Shown: piece by piece, positions 1 to 13,321 of the stretch
Numbering within the stretch: position 1 is the stretch's first letter
Layout of the letters: each line of letters starts with the position of its first letter
Assembly (NCBI RefSeq): GCF_001625305.1
Contig: NW_017802780.1
Location: 623,557 to 687,556 of the forward strand
Direction of reading: 5' to 3'
DNA length: 64,000 nucleotides
DNA from: Branchiostoma belcheri
Lineage: Eukaryota > Chordata > Leptocardii > Amphioxiformes > Branchiostomatidae
Translations under genes and position numbers: made by a program
Notes under the pieces: model-generated
Seen by the model: the letters and a program-made list of their open reading frames with translations, nothing else
The model's database searches: none
What the model was told of the DNA's origin: nothing

Positions 1-112
1 CCCCCAAAAAAAAAAACATTTTAAAAGCGTCCAGGTGTTCGATTTGTTGCCAAGCATTGCTAGGGGAAGGGTTTATAATAGATGTTACAGCCTTTGTTTC
101 ATTTTTACCCAG

Positions 113-328
113 TCTGAGCCGAATGTTGCCTCTGTTGTAGCTAGTCTGTCTGTAACACTGTTGGCCAATACAGCTATATCGACTGCTAAATTTAATCCTA
201 ACTTTCCCGGTGACCAAGTTGTGGCTGAACCCGATGTTAGACCATGTAACCACGAGTGCCAAACAGTGCATACCTCTATCTGCGGTCTGTACAGATGTAA
301 TCGACCTCGTTTGAAAGTAAAGCAGTAA
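113..328 (+). CDS. Possible terminal exon of an unidentified gene
   Basis: A pyrimidine-rich acceptor ends at 112 and is followed by 71 codons to a TAA at 326-328. The translation has a hydrophobic Ala/Ser/Val-rich start and a Cys-containing end (C-N-H-E-C, then C-G-L-Y-R-C) with a basic tail. I do not recognise it. A GTAAAG at 317 could be a donor, making this an internal exon (113-316) instead. That version ends in phase 0 and cannot join directly to the exon at 10644, which needs two preceding bases. It may be the 3' end of an upstream gene or an early exon of the large gene. Coding status itself is an inference. Confidence 0.4.
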   Translation, partial: SEPNVASVVASLSVTLLANTAISTAKFNPNFPGDQVVAEPDVRPCNHECQTVHTSICGLYRCNRPRLKVKQ

Positions 329-564
329 AGCCACCTGACGATGCCCCCTTTTTTTGGTGAATTTGTTTATGTGCTACCCACGCTACTTGGTGTTAAGCTG
401 ACCAGGGTGATTATGCAATTTCCATGATCGTTGGATTCGTTTGCAAAACCTTGCGGGTCAATACAACTTGATGTAGTTCTTCTGCCTTGTCAATTTTGGT
501 ATTGAAGTCCTTGAGTAGAATCTAAATAGCATGGCTATTGATACTACCAATCAAGGTTTAAAAT
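329..564. other. No gene seen
   Basis: This is AT-rich sequence between the possible exon and the tandem array. Nothing recognisable was seen in it. Confidence 0.4.
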
Positions 565-3500
565 TTAGGAGATTCTTTTACCTTTTTTGCTGCCTAGCCA
601 GAACAAAACCAAATAAATAATAGTAAGTATGTAATATGTACAAATGATGTTCTTGTATTCAAATGGCTACCTAGAACAAGGGTTGACATTAATGCCGAGT
701 ATTGACCCCAGTTCTGGGTACTCCAAGGCAAGCCGGCATTCTCGGACTCTTCGACCATATACAGCTGACCATACACACCCAAATAGTTTACCATACACGC
801 AATTTATTTGTATGTCAAGTCACTTCTAATTTTTTTTTTTTCTTTTAAAAATCCGAGTTTGTGTGGCCTCATAGAAATAAACCTCTAGGCCTTTATGATA
901 GATATGCATTTTCTTAGTAATGGCATAAATTTTATACTACGTTTTAAACAAATCTACCATATAGGGAATCGTACATTGATATTACACGTGATATCTACTT
1001 TACGTGTGATATTTATAATTAAATGTATATAATTTGTGTTTTGTTCTTTGTTATTCGACAATAATAATCAAGGGCGTTTGTCAGTTGCGATGGATTGTAT
1101 TTTTGTCAAGGACGACCCTTCTCTCCTGTGTGGTGAGTGGATGAGGCTTCCCTGTACATAACAATCAAGGCTTAAGATTCCCTCTAAAGGGCAAAATAAC
1201 AGATCTTTGCAAAGATTTGGGTTGCGTGACATGACCATGGCAATATGAAAACAACAGCTTATGTTACGGTGTCATTTACAAAGCTAAGAATAACTGTGAG
1301 TGACAAACACCACAAGCTTGCTCTAGCCTGGTTTAAAGGATAATTTTGCCAGGTCACTTTGCACCAAGTACAGTCCATTAGGATATTTGACTTCATTAGG
1401 CCGTTACGTAAAATTCTGCTCTGTTATGTCGTTACGTCCAAGTATTTCGCAGTCAGCTTGAAGATCTATACGTTCATTAAGTAAAAAAAAACAACCTTTG
1501 AATTTATTTCTCAGAGCTTTATGTACAGGAGGCAAAGCAGGAAGTACCACTAACAGACATGCTGAATGTTCTCATTAAGTAGAAGTTTATATTTAAAATT
1601 TCACCCATGGATAAGTTAACAGGAATAAGGACTTGACAATTATCATCTGGCTGTTTGTTAAGCACTGTGTCTGCAGACATGTATCACCATCGACTTTTAT
1701 TCGAGAAAACCCCTAGACTAAATTCGACAGCTGGTCGTGTAAAATGCCAAAAATTTTTAAACTATGGCAACACAAGAACAAGACAAACGACAAACAGAAT
1801 AATCGTTATGTCTATGGCAAATTCTGGTTGAAAGGATGACTACTGCTTGATGCTACGTTTTCAATAGGCTTATAGTCTATTTATACAGGTGACGGCATTA
1901 TCCAGTGTTAGCTTTGTATACAGATCAACTCTACATGCATTATGCATAACCTAGTGTCTAAAGGCTTAAGGATTCTTATGTAAACCATTATGTGGTGATT
2001 AGAAGTTCTGCACAAGCTGAAGTCTAAAGACGTGGGGCTGTGCTAATATAACATACACAGGTGTCAGGATTGTTAATTGTTGACACCGTACATAAAGACC
2101 AGCTCGATATGAAAACACAGATGTCCTAAAACGGTTATTGAACCAGACATTCTCTACTTTAAAATGTTGATTGGAAGGGAAACGTGGACAAACCACTATT
2201 TTTAAACCATATTGGAATATATTTAAGCGATGAGATTTCTTTAAAAAACACCTACTTGAGTGTTCAACTATTGCAAACACACATTGACAAGGTAGTCCAA
2301 CCTCAAAATTGTTGATGTCCATTAATATATGTATATCATTTCTGGTTTTATTCCTTGATACTCGACAATAATAATCAAGGGCGTTTGTCAGTTGCGCATG
2401 GGTTGTATTTTTGGTCAAGGACGACCCATCTCTCCTGTGTGGTGAGTGGATGAGGCTTCCCTGTACATAACAATGAAGACTTAGCATTCCGTCTAAAGGG
2501 CAAAATAACAGATCTTTGCAAAGATTAGGGTAGCGTGACATAACCATGGCAATATGAAAACAGCAGCTTATGTTACGGTGTCATTTACAAAGCTAAGAAT
2601 AACTGTGAGTGACAAACACCACAAGCTAGCTCAATCCTGGTTTTAAGGGGTCTTCTTACCTTGTAAATCAAGGTCTCTTTAGACCAAGTACAGTCCATTA
2701 AGACTTTAGAGTCTATTGGGTTGTTACGTAAAATTCTGCTCTGTTATGTCACCAATCCAAATTGTTTTGGCAATCAGCTTGAAAATCGACAAGTTCATTT
2801 TAAAAAATCCCTTTGCAATTTGATTACTCACAGACATACCGAATGCTCTTACTGAGTAGACGTTTTTATTAGCACTTCACACATGGACAAGTATAAATAA
2901 AAAGGATTTGGCAATTATCACCTGGTTGTTTCTAAAAAAAATATGTCTGCAGACATGTATTACCAACGAGGTCAACTCGAGAATACCCCTAGACTAAGGT
3001 CGACTTCTGGTCGTGTAAAATGTCACACATGTCAAAACTAAGGCAACACAAGAACAACACAGGCTGTGTTCATGGTGCTTACAAGCACGACACGCATACT
3101 AACTGTTATATCTATAATTAAGGGATTATTACGGCTTCATGTTATGTTTTCTATAGACTTATTGTCAACATAAACTGTCAATCAATACAGGTGACAGCAT
3201 TGTTTATTGTTAGCCTTGTATACAGATCAACTCTACACGCATCATTCACAACCTAGGGTCTGAAGGCTTAAGGATTCTTATGTAAACAATTATGTGGTCT
3301 TAAGACGTTCTGCACAAGCTAAAGTCTAAAGACCAGGGGATTTGTTAATATAACATGCACAGGTGTCAGATTCGTTAATTGTTGACACCGTGTATACAGA
3401 CCAGTTCGATTTGCAAACACAGAGATTACCTAAAACGGTTATTGAACCAGGCAGTTTCTAATTTAGAATGATGATTGGAAGGAATAAGTAGACAAACAAC

Positions 3501-6500
3501 TATTTCCAGCCCCTATTGGAAAACATCTAAGCACTTAGCTTTAATAAAAACACCTACATGAGTGTTTAACAATTGCAAACACACATTGACAAGGTAGTCC
3601 AACCTTCAAATTGTCCACATACTCCAAAAATTTCACTTTTTGACCAGCAAAATATTGTACGAAGAATGCAAACACTGACAGTATGACATCTGACCCCTTT
3701 GAAGACCACCAACCACAAGAAGATGGAATTAGTTTTAGAGCTCTACAAAGCAGCCAAAACACCACTAAAAGCCATTTTTAAACACAAAATACAAGTAAAA
3801 ATAACTCTCCAGCTGGAAAATGCCACCATTTATCCGCACATACCGAATAGTAGTCTGTTACAGTTGGTCTGGATGCACTGAAAATGTGACCTCTGCGCCT
3901 CAGGGAAATGGTGACCTTTGCCTTGTGGGTGTAGGTCACTTCCGTTAGAACAGAGGAAGTTTGCAATCTTAACATATAAGGGTGGGATGGGGTGTGCGGT
4001 TTTCGGGGATTCTCTTACCTTTCTGTTGCTGCCAGAACAAAACCAAATACTGAAATAAAAGTAGCTTTAAACCATATGCAATATGTAAAAATAGAATGTT
4101 TCGTGTTTTGAAATGGCAAATTATTGACAGGGATACCAATCCCAGATCAGGGCACAAGGGAAGCTGCCATGGTTAGACGGTGAACTTTCATCTTTCAACC
4201 ATATACAGCTGACCGTTCACACCCGACCTGTTGCCATTAACACAATTTACTTTTCTATCCAGTCGATTTAATTTTTTAACTAAAAGCATCCGAGTTTGTG
4301 TGGCCTGAAAGAAATAAACCTCTAGGCCTTTGAAATAGATATGCACTTTCCCAGTGATGGCATAAATTTGTACACTATGTTTTAAACAGATCCATCAGCC
4401 AAGCTACCATATAGGAAATTGTAGATAATGAATATATACTCATATGTTACGTGTGATGTGCATAAAATATGTACATCCTTTGTGTTGAGTTTTATTCCTT
4501 GCTACTCGACAAAAATAACCAAATGCGTTTGTCAATTGCGCATGGGTTGTATTTTTTTGTCAAGGACGACCCTTCTCTCCCGTGTGGTGAGTGGATGAGG
4601 CTTCCCTGTACTTAAGTATGAAGGCTTAACATTCACTCTGAAGGGCAAAATAACAGGTCTTTGCAAAGATTAGGGTAGCGTGACATAACCATGGCAATAT
4701 GAAAACAGCAGCTTATGTTACGGTGTCATTTACAAAGCTAAGAATAACAGTGAGTGACAGACACCACACGCTGGCTCAAGCCTGGTTTTAAAGGGTCTCC
4801 TTACCTTGTTAAGCAAGGTCGCTTTAGACCAGGTACAGTCCATCAAGACATTTGACTTCATTAGGCCGTTACGTACAATTCAGCTCTGTTTTGTCGCCAA
4901 TCCAAATTTGTTTGGCAATCAGCTTGAAAATTGACAAGTTTATTAAGAAATAAATCCCTTTGCAATTTAATTTCTCACAGCTCAGAGGAGGATACCACTC
5001 ACAGATATACTGAATGATCTTACTGAGTAGACGTTTATATTAGCACTTAATACATGGATAAGTATAAAAAAAGTATTTGGCAATTATCACCTGGTTGTTT
5101 GTAAAGAATTATGTCTGCAGACATGTATTACCAACGAGGTCAACTCGAGAATACCCCTAGACTAAGGTCGACTTCTGGTCGTGTAAAATGTCACGCATGT
5201 CAAAACTAAGGCAACACAAGAACAACACAGGCTGTGTTCGTGGTACTTACAAGCACGACACGCATACTGTTATATCTATGACAAATCCTGGTTTAAGGGA
5301 TTACTACGGCTTCATGTTATGTTTTCTATAGGCTTTGTCAAAATAAACTGTCCATCCATACAGGTGACAGCATTGTTTATTGTTAGCCTTGTATACAGAT
5401 CAACTCTACATGCATTATGCATAACCTAGTGTCTAAAGGCTTAAGGATTCTTATGTAAACCATTATGTGGTGTTTAGAAGTTCTGCACAAGCTGAAGTCT
5501 AAAGACCAGGGGATTTGTTAATATAATATGCACAGGTGTCAGATTCGTTAATTGTTGCCACCGTGCATACAGACCAGTTCGATTTGAAAACACAGAGATT
5601 ACCTAAAACGGTTATTGAACCAGGCAGTCTCTAATTTAGAATGATGATTGGAAGGAATAAGTAGACAAACAACTATTTCCAGCCCCTATTGGAAAACATC
5701 TAAGCACTTAGCATTAATAAAAACACCTACTTGAGTGTTTAACAATTGCAAACACACATTGACAAGGTAGTCCAACCTTCAAATTGTCCACATACTCCAA
5801 AAATATCACTTTTTGACCAGCAAAATATTGTACGAAGAATGCAAACACTGACAGTATGACCTCTTACCCATTTGAAGACCACCAAACACAAGAAGATGGA
5901 ATTAGTTTTAGAGCTCTACAAAGCAGCCAAAACACCACTAAAAGCCATTTTTAAAAACAAAATTCAAGTAAAAATAACTCTCCAGATGAAAAATGCCAGC
6001 ATTTATCCGCACATACCGAATAATAGTCTGTCGCAGTTGGTCTGGATGTACTGAAAATGTGACCTCTGCGCCTCAGAGAAATGGTGACCTTTGTCTTGTG
6101 GGTCTAGGTCACTTCCGTTAGAACAGAGGGAGTTTGAAATCTTAAAATATAAGGGTGGGGTGGGGTGTGCGGTTTTCGGGGATTCTCTGACCTTTCTGTT
6201 GCTGCCAGAACAAAACCAAAAAATGAAAGAAAAGTAACTATAAACCATATGCAATATGTAAAAATAGAATTCTTTGTGTTTTGAAATGGCAAATTATTGA
6301 CAGGGATGTACCAATCACAGATCAGGGCACAAGGGAAGCTGCCATGCTTAGACGGTGGCCTTTCATCTTTTAACCATATACAGCTGACCGTTCACACCCG
6401 ACCTGTTGCTATTAGTACAATTTTCTTGTCTATCCAGTAGATTTAATTTTCAACTGAAAAACATCCGGGTTTTCGTGGCTTTAGAGAAATAAACCTCTAA

Positions 6501-9500
6501 GCCTCTAACATAGATATGCACTTTCCCAGTGATGGCATAAATTTGTACACTATGTTTTAAACAGATCTATCAGCCAAGCTATCATATAGGAAATCGTAGA
6601 TAATGAATATATACTCATATGTTACGTGTGATGTGCATAAACTATGTACATCCTTTGTGTTGAGTTTTATTCCGTGCTACTCGACAAAAAAACCAAAGGC
6701 GTTTGTCAATTGCGCATGGGTTGTATTTTTGGTCAAGGACGACCCTTCTCTCCCGTGTGGTGAGTGCATGAGGCATAAGAATGAAGGCTTAACATTCGCT
6801 CTAAAGGGCAAAATAACAGATCTTTGCAAAGATTTGGGTAGCGTGACATAACCATGGCAATATGAAAACAACAGCTTATGTTACGGTGTCATTTACAATG
6901 CTAAGAATAACTGTGAGTGACAAACACCACAAGCTGGCTCAAGCCTGGTTTTAAAGGATCAGTTTACCTTGTAAAGCAAGGTCACTTTAGACCAAGTACA
7001 GCCCATTAAGACTTTAGAGTCTATTGGGTTGTTACGTAAAATTCTGCTCTGCTATGTCGTCAACTATAAATTGTTAGGCAATCAGCTTGAAAATCGACAA
7101 GTTCATTAAGAAAAAAAATCCCTTTGCAATTTGATTTCTCATAGCTCAGAGGAGGATACCACTCACAGACATACCGAATGTTCTTACTGAGTAGACGTTT
7201 ATATTAGCACTTCACACATGGATAATTATAAATAAAAAGTATTTTGGCACGTATCACCAAGTTGTTTGTAAAGAATTATGTCTGCAGACATGTATTATCA
7301 ACGAGGTCAACTCGAGAATACCCCTAGACTAAGGTCGACTTCTGGTCGTGTAAAATGTCACGCATGTCAAAACTAAGGCAACACAAGAACAGCACAGGCT
7401 GTGTTCGTGGTACTTACAGGTACGACACGCATACTAACTGTTATATCTATGACAAATCCTGGTTTAGGGGATTACTACGGCTTAATGTTATGTTTTCTAT
7501 AGGCTTTGTCAAAATAAACTGTCCATTCATACAGGTGACAGCATTGTTTAGTGTTACCCTTGTATACAGATCAACTATACATGAGTTATGCACAACCTAG
7601 TGTCTACAGGCTTAAGGATTCTTATTACAAATGTATATATAAAGTAGCATTAGCATCACTTATTATCATTCTACTGTTCACTGTTGTTATTATGTTCTTG
7701 CAATTAGCCCTCGGGCATGAATTTGCAATAAACTTTCTTTCTTTCTTTCTATGTAAACAATTATGTGGTCTTTAGAAGTTCTGCACAAGCTGACGTCTAA
7801 AGACCAGGGGATTTGTTAATATAACATGCACAGTTGTCAGATTCGTTAATCGTTGACACCGTGCATACAGACCAGTTCGATTTGCAAACAGAGAGATTAC
7901 CTAAAACGGTTATTGGTTATTGAGAAGTCTCTACTTTAGAATGATGATTGGAAGGAATAAGTAGACAAACCACTATTCCCAGCCCCTATTGGAATATATG
8001 GAAAACATCTTAGCACTTAGCTTTAATAAAAACACCTACTTGAGTGTTCAACAATTGCAAACACACATTGACAAGGTAGTCCAACCTTCAAATTGGCCAC
8101 ATACTCCAAAAATTTCACTTTTTGACCAGCGAAATATTGTACGAAGAATGCAAACACTGACAGTATGACCTCTGACCCCTTTGAAGACCACCAAACACAA
8201 GAAGATGGAATTAGTTCTAGAGCTCTACAAAGCAGCCAAAAACACCACTAAAAGCCAATTTTTTTTAAACAAAATACAAGTAAAAATAACTCTCCAGCTG
8301 GAAAATGCCACCATTTATCCGCACATACCGAATAGTAGTCTGTTACAGTTGGTCTGGATGCACTGAAAATGTGACCTCTGCGCCTCAGGGAAATGGTGAC
8401 CTTTGCCTTGTGGGTGTAGGTCACTTCCGTTAGAACAGAGGAAGTTTGCAATCTTAACATATAAGGGTGGGATGGGGTGTGCGGTTTTCGGGGATTCTCT
8501 TACCTTTCTGTTGCTGCCAAAACAAAACCAAATATTGAAATAAAAGTAACTTTAAACCATATGCAATATGTAAAAATAGAATGTTTCGTGTTTTGAAATG
8601 GCAAATTATTGACAGGGATACCAATCCCAGCTCGGGGCACAAGGGAAGCTGCCATGGTTAGACGGTGGCCTTTCATCTTTCAACCATATACAGCTGACTG
8701 TTCACACCCGACCCGTTGCTATTAGCACAATTTACTTTTATATCCAGTCGATTTAATTTTCAACTGAAAAACATCCGAGTTTGTGTGGCCTTAAAGAAAT
8801 AAACCTCTAGGCCTTTAAAATAGATATGCACTTCCTACGAGATTGTATAAATGTGTACACTATGTTTTAAACAAATCTATCAGGCAAGCTACCATATAGG
8901 AAATCGTAGATAATGAATATATACTTATATGTTACGTCTGATGTGCATGAAATATGCACATTCTTTGTGTTCAGTTTTATTCCTTGCTACTCGACAAAAA
9001 TAACCAAAGGCGTTTGTCAGTTGCGCATTGGTTGTATTTTGTGTGGTGATTGGATGAGGCTTCCCTGTACTTAAAAATGAAGGCTCAACATTCCCTCTAA
9101 AGGGCAAAATAACAGATCTTTGCAAAGATTTGGGTAGCGTGACATAACCATGGCAATATGAAAACAACAGCTTATTATGTTACGGTGTCATTTACACTGC
9201 TAAGAATAACTGTGAGTGACACACCATAAGCTGGCTCAAGCCTGGTTTTAAAGGGTCTCCTTGCCGTGTAAAGCAAGATCACTTTAGACCAAGTACAGCC
9301 CATTAAGACTTTGGAGTTTATTGGGTTGTTACGTAAAATTCTGCTCTGCTATGTCGTCAACTATAAATTGTTAGGCAATCAGCTTGAAAATCGACAAGTT
9401 CATTAAGAAAAAAAATCCCTTTGCAATTTGATTTCTCATAGCTCAGAGGAGGATACCACTCACAGACATACCGAATGCTCTTACTGAGTAGACGTTTTTA

Positions 9501-10097
9501 TTAGCACTTCACACATGGATAAGTATAAATGAAAAGTATTTGGCAATTATCACCTGGTTGTTTGTAAAGAATTATGTCTGCAGACATGTATTACCAACGA
9601 GTTCAACTCGACAATACCCCTATACTTCTGGTCGTGTAAAATGTCACGCATGTCAAAACTAAGGCAACACAAGAACAACACAGGCTGTGTTGATGGTACT
9701 TACAAGCACGACACGCATACTAACTGTTATATCTATGACAAATCCTGGTTTAAGGGATTATTACGGCTCCATGTTATGTTTTTTACAGACCTGTTGTCAA
9801 AATAAACTGTCCATCCATACAGGTGACAGCATTGTTTATTGTTAGCCTTGTATACAGATCAACTCTACATGCATTATGCACAACCTAGTGTCTAAAGGCT
9901 TAAGGATTCTTATGTAAACCATTATGTGGTGTTTAGAAGTTCTGCACAAGCTGAAGTCTAAAGACCAGGGGATTTGTTAATATAACATGCACAGGTGTCA
10001 GATTCGTTAATTGTTGCCACCGTGCAAACAGACCAGTTCGATTTGAAAACACAGAAGATTACCTAAAACGGCTATTGAACCAGACAGTCTCTACTCT
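565..10097. repeat. Degenerate tandem array of a ~2.2 kb unit
   Basis: The same ordered landmarks recur. A gcgtttgtca-type block begins near 1071, 2378, 4522, 6698 and 9007, and a tgtctgcagacatgt block lies near 1671, 2944, 5111, 7279 and 9573. This gives a left partial copy, a short copy of about 1.3 kb that lacks ~850 bp, full copies of about 2.14, 2.18 and 2.31 kb, and a right partial copy. Copies differ by scattered substitutions and small indels. Short open frames inside recur with the unit but change or break between copies, so I do not call them genes. The unit is unidentified; it may be a segmental tandem duplication or a low-copy satellite. Confidence 0.9.
7626..7750 (+). mobile_element. 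Short LINE/SINE 3' tail inserted in one array unit
   Basis: About 125 bp interrupt the otherwise conserved stretch reading cttaaggattcttatgtaaa in the other units. The insert ends with gcaataaactttc followed by repeated ttctt, which is typical of the 3' tail of a 5'-truncated retroelement. Only this copy carries it, so it arrived after the array duplicated. Confidence 0.65.
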
Positions 10098-10099
10098 GA

Positions 10100-10260
10100 G
10101 TGAATGAATGAATGAATGAATGAATGAATGAATGAAAGAATGAATGAAAGAATGAATGAATAAATGAAAGAATTAATGAATGAAATAATGAATGAATGAA
10201 AGAATGAATGAATAAAATAATGAATAGATGAATGGATGAATGAATGAATGTAATGGGTGG
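10100..10260. repeat. (TGAA)n microsatellite
   Basis: Imperfect tetranucleotide repeats of tgaa/gaat with scattered variants run directly on from the end of the tandem array. Confidence 0.95.
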
Positions 10261-10338
10261 GTGAGTGGTAGAGTAGGTAGGTAAGTAGTGAGTGTAGTGA
10301 GTTAGTGAGATGTGTGCTGTAAAAACTATGACCTTAAC

Positions 10339-10573
10339 CCTTGTCCTGCTGGCAATTTTTACACAATACTTTCAAATAATTTCATGTCTTAATCAGGTCA
10401 CAGACCCTTGACTTTTTTTGCCCTGCGGCGGCGTAGTTACTTCCGCATTCGTTGCGTTTCGCTGCGGTGTGATGCGTTGCACAAGAAACACCCCCAAATC
10501 GCACATATACAGGGCACTATATAGATGGTACTGTATGTGCAACCCATATATATATGGGCCCCGCAGGACAAGG
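10339..10573. mobile_element. Small MITE, CCTTGTCCTGC terminal inverted repeats
   Basis: The ends CCTTGTCCTGC and GCAGGACAAGG are perfect 11 bp inverted repeats. The interior is related, in the opposite orientation, to 60036-60230, sharing ctttgactttttttgc and ctatatagatggta. It lies about 70 bp before the acceptor of exon 1. Confidence 0.6.
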
Positions 10574-10643
10574 ATTTTAATATCTCTTTACTTCCCAAAC
10601 TTATTTTTGTATCTGCTTAAGTTTTGTGTATCTCTCCTTGCAG

Positions 10644-10812
10644 TACACGGCAGCTGGACAAACAGAACCTGATTAATGCTGTCGCGTCGTTCCACACGGA
10701 CTTCAGTGATAAACTAGTTGTGGAGAACGTCCTTCTGTCCCCTCGACCCAGCAAACACATGATTGAACACGTCCTTCCCAACTTTGTCGGTCTTGATCAT
10801 CCTCCATCCAAA
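10644..10812 (+). CDS. Exon 1: lipid-transfer-like helical region
   Basis: The acceptor is cttgcag and the donor is gtaagt. The exon starts with one base that completes a codon from an unseen upstream exon and ends in phase 0. The peptide is amphipathic-helical (T-R-Q-L-D-K-Q-N, later P-S-K-H-M-I-E-H-V-L-P). With exons 2-5 it resembles the HEAT-like helical part of vitellogenin/MTP proteins. This is judged by pattern only. Confidence 0.8.
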
Positions 10813-10928
10813 GTAAGTGTAATAAAAGTCTTACACAAATGTAATCATCTTAATTTTGCATTCTCGGGTATATCCTTTAAAATGAATAGAAATGATAACA
10901 AGAATCGTTTCTTCTTGTCCCATTTCAG

Positions 10929-10974
10929 CTTCTTGTCTCCGCTCTTGAAGATTTGGCTTTTTATCCCGACAATG
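10929..10974 (+). CDS. Exon 2: lipid-transfer-like helical region
   Basis: This 46-base exon lies between acceptor catttcag and donor gtatgt. It encodes L-L-V-S-A-L-E-D-L-A-F-Y-P-D-N and ends in phase 1. Its short length is supported by phase agreement on both sides and by helix continuity. Confidence 0.75.
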
Positions 10975-11420
10975 GTATGTATGTTTAATGACACTTCAAA
11001 GCTAAAAGTGACTGCGATGTCGAGCGGAAAATAAAGAATAAAGCAAATACGGCATATTGTACTCCCTATCTGTCTCCATGCAAAAAAATCAATTGTCCCA
11101 AATCACCCTTGCGTGAACATAGACATTCTGAAATGACTTCTACCCAAACGTAAGTTATTCCAAAGTTATCCGTACCCTTACATTTGATACCTAGTAAAAT
11201 GTAATGATACCCTTACTTACATATACTGTATAGCGTATAATTTACCCAACAAACCATTTTTTTTTAATTTTCGATTCAAATTCTTTCGGCCTTGAACGTA
11301 CATTGCAAAAATTCGGATGCCATTGAGGTTTCATATCGTCGCTACATATGCAACTTGGTGCATTTTTCATCAAATATTGTCAAAATAAACTCCTATGATT
11401 TAAAAAAAGTGTTTTTGTAG

Positions 11421-11558
11421 ATGTATACTTGGATCCTTCAGTTCGGCAAATGTGCCTGCTCGTCCTTGGCTCTCTTGCCAACGTTGTGTCAGCGCACGGC
11501 GACCCTGAGACAGCACGGCGGATTGTTGGACGTATGGAAGATCAACTGGGACTGCACG
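11421..11558 (+). CDS. Exon 3: lipid-transfer-like helical region
   Basis: The acceptor is tttttgtag and the donor is gtaagt. It contains L-L-V-L-G-S-L-A-N-V-V, like the 'alanine/leucine plus L-G-S-L' helix of the LLTP helical domain, followed by a charged helix. It ends in phase 1. Confidence 0.85.
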
Positions 11559-12360
11559 GTAAGTATTGTACATGTAGATGCTGCCCTTAATCTTACATTA
11601 GACTGGTCTGATAAATTTGACAGGTTCAATTTATTGTATTTATACATAAATAAAATTGAATTGGATATGTACATTGCCCTTGAACTAAACATCTTGTTGG
11701 CATCCTGAAACAGACATCTTAAAATGAAGAGTTTGATTGAGAATTAGTTCTGAGAGGATTACGAATGCCTACTAACAAGTGTAAACGTACCTACTATCCC
11801 GTCTCGGTCATAATCTCAGAAATTCTCAACAATGACACGTCTTGCCACTTCCACTGAAGCAAATCACCCTTTCTTCCTCCATTCACCACCTCTTGGGAGG
11901 AAGTTTCATGCTGAAAGCTTCTTTCCAAGAACAACATCACTTTAAAATAAGATACCTCGTGATTGCTTCAAGTCTAAGGTCAACAAACATCTGTCCTCAC
12001 TGGTTGTACTGTAACCTAAAACATTTTAAGTGGCTCCCATGAGCCTTGTTTTGTGGTGTCCGATGAAATAGATTTTTAAAAATGGTACAAGTAATTAAAA
12101 TGGGATTCCATATGTTAAGTTTTATACTGTACATTCTAAGGCTTTATGCAAGATACCACATGGATTGCAAGAAGGTATCCCACATCCATGGATGTAAATC
12201 CCATATAACATTTAGAATTACCCAATAATAATTACAATTTGCTTACCTAGTTTCAACCTTTTCTGCTAAAACATGGTAAACCTTTTCTTCAGATATGTCA
12301 CCTCTTATTATTAGTTTCCTTCGATAAATGCAGCTTTTTTTGGTTGTTCTGTTTTCTCAG

Positions 12361-12572
12361 ATCCTTGGTTGGAAAGACAGAAACGTTCTACCCAGACTGC
12401 AACAGAACTGGAACAGCATGATTTTGAGCGGGTGACGCTGATAGAGGCTTTAGGAAATGCTGCCCAGTCCAGCTCCTATGAACACATCGTGTCCTACACT
12501 AACCACAGTTCAGCTCCGCCGCTGCTGAGGAGGTCTGGTCTACATGCACTCAGGAACTACCAACACAAACAG
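12361..12572 (+). CDS. Exon 4: LLTP-like HEAT helices; possible GC donor
   Basis: The acceptor is ttttctcag. The peptide includes L-I-E-A-L-G-N-A-A-Q and later G-L-H-A-L-R-N-Y, the 'E-A-L-G-N ... A-L-R' pattern of vitellogenin/MTP helical repeats. The next exon continues the helix if this one ends at CAG before gcgagc, giving a GC-AG intron. An alternative GT donor at 12603 would add 10 residues and keep the frame. Confidence 0.8.
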
Positions 12573-13190
12573 GCGAGCAATAAGAAATCAAACAATTTTG
12601 AAGTGTAATTTCCAACACAACTGGTATCTCTTAAATATGTAATTGTATGTTTTAAATATGCACTGCGTCTTTTAAATACGTATTGTCACCTGTTCGCCGT
12701 TTGCAAAATTTTCGACCGATTGTATATGACATTGTCAACTTGTTAAAATGTGTATATGTACATGTGAAATCGCAATTCAGCTCATAAACTGCGATGAGTT
12801 TGTATAGAATAAACAACCATTCTATAACACAAATAATCGATTTACTTAATAATAATATTCTTAACTGTTCAACTCCTGTAGCTTGATGATGCTGACGCTA
12901 ATAGAGACTCACAGCCTTGACTTTACATATGTTTACAGGATAAGATTAACATGATAAAGTTACCAATTTACCCTTAACGTAAATAAGATAAGGCAAAATT
13001 CTATTGGACTATACGAGAAAGACATAGCTTCATTTTACAGCGAACCAGTCAATATAGCTCAGATAAAAATGCGGATTATCGGAACGCCGTCTGTTGAATA
13101 AATAATTTGCTTATTTACCGACTTAATAAAAAAGAATTATGTAGGGAAACATTACTAGTATTTATTGCCTACGCACTCTGTTCACACCAG

Positions 13191-13321
13191 TCAGCAGACC
13201 GGCTGCTACAGTCCGCCCTGACAGACGAGGACGAGCATGTACGGTACGAGGCCAGCCTGTACTACCAGGCACATCCGCATGGACAACAAGTACCATGGAC
13301 ACAACAACCCATCGGGCCAGG
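13191..13321 (+). CDS. Exon 5: LLTP-like HEAT helix, end of helical region
   Basis: The acceptor is ttcacaccag and the donor is gtaggc. It encodes S-A-D-R-L-L-Q-S-A-L followed by D-E-H-V-R-Y-E-A-S-L, the usual closing helix of an LLTP/HEAT repeat. A Pro/Gln-rich linker follows. It ends in phase 2. Confidence 0.8.

Noticed and set aside
3699..8366. Repeated ~60-residue open frames (M-K-T-T-K/N-H-K-K) at 3699, 5872 and 8181
   Set aside because: They recur only because the array unit repeats. They vary at their ends, have a frame-changing indel in the third copy and no splice or domain support.
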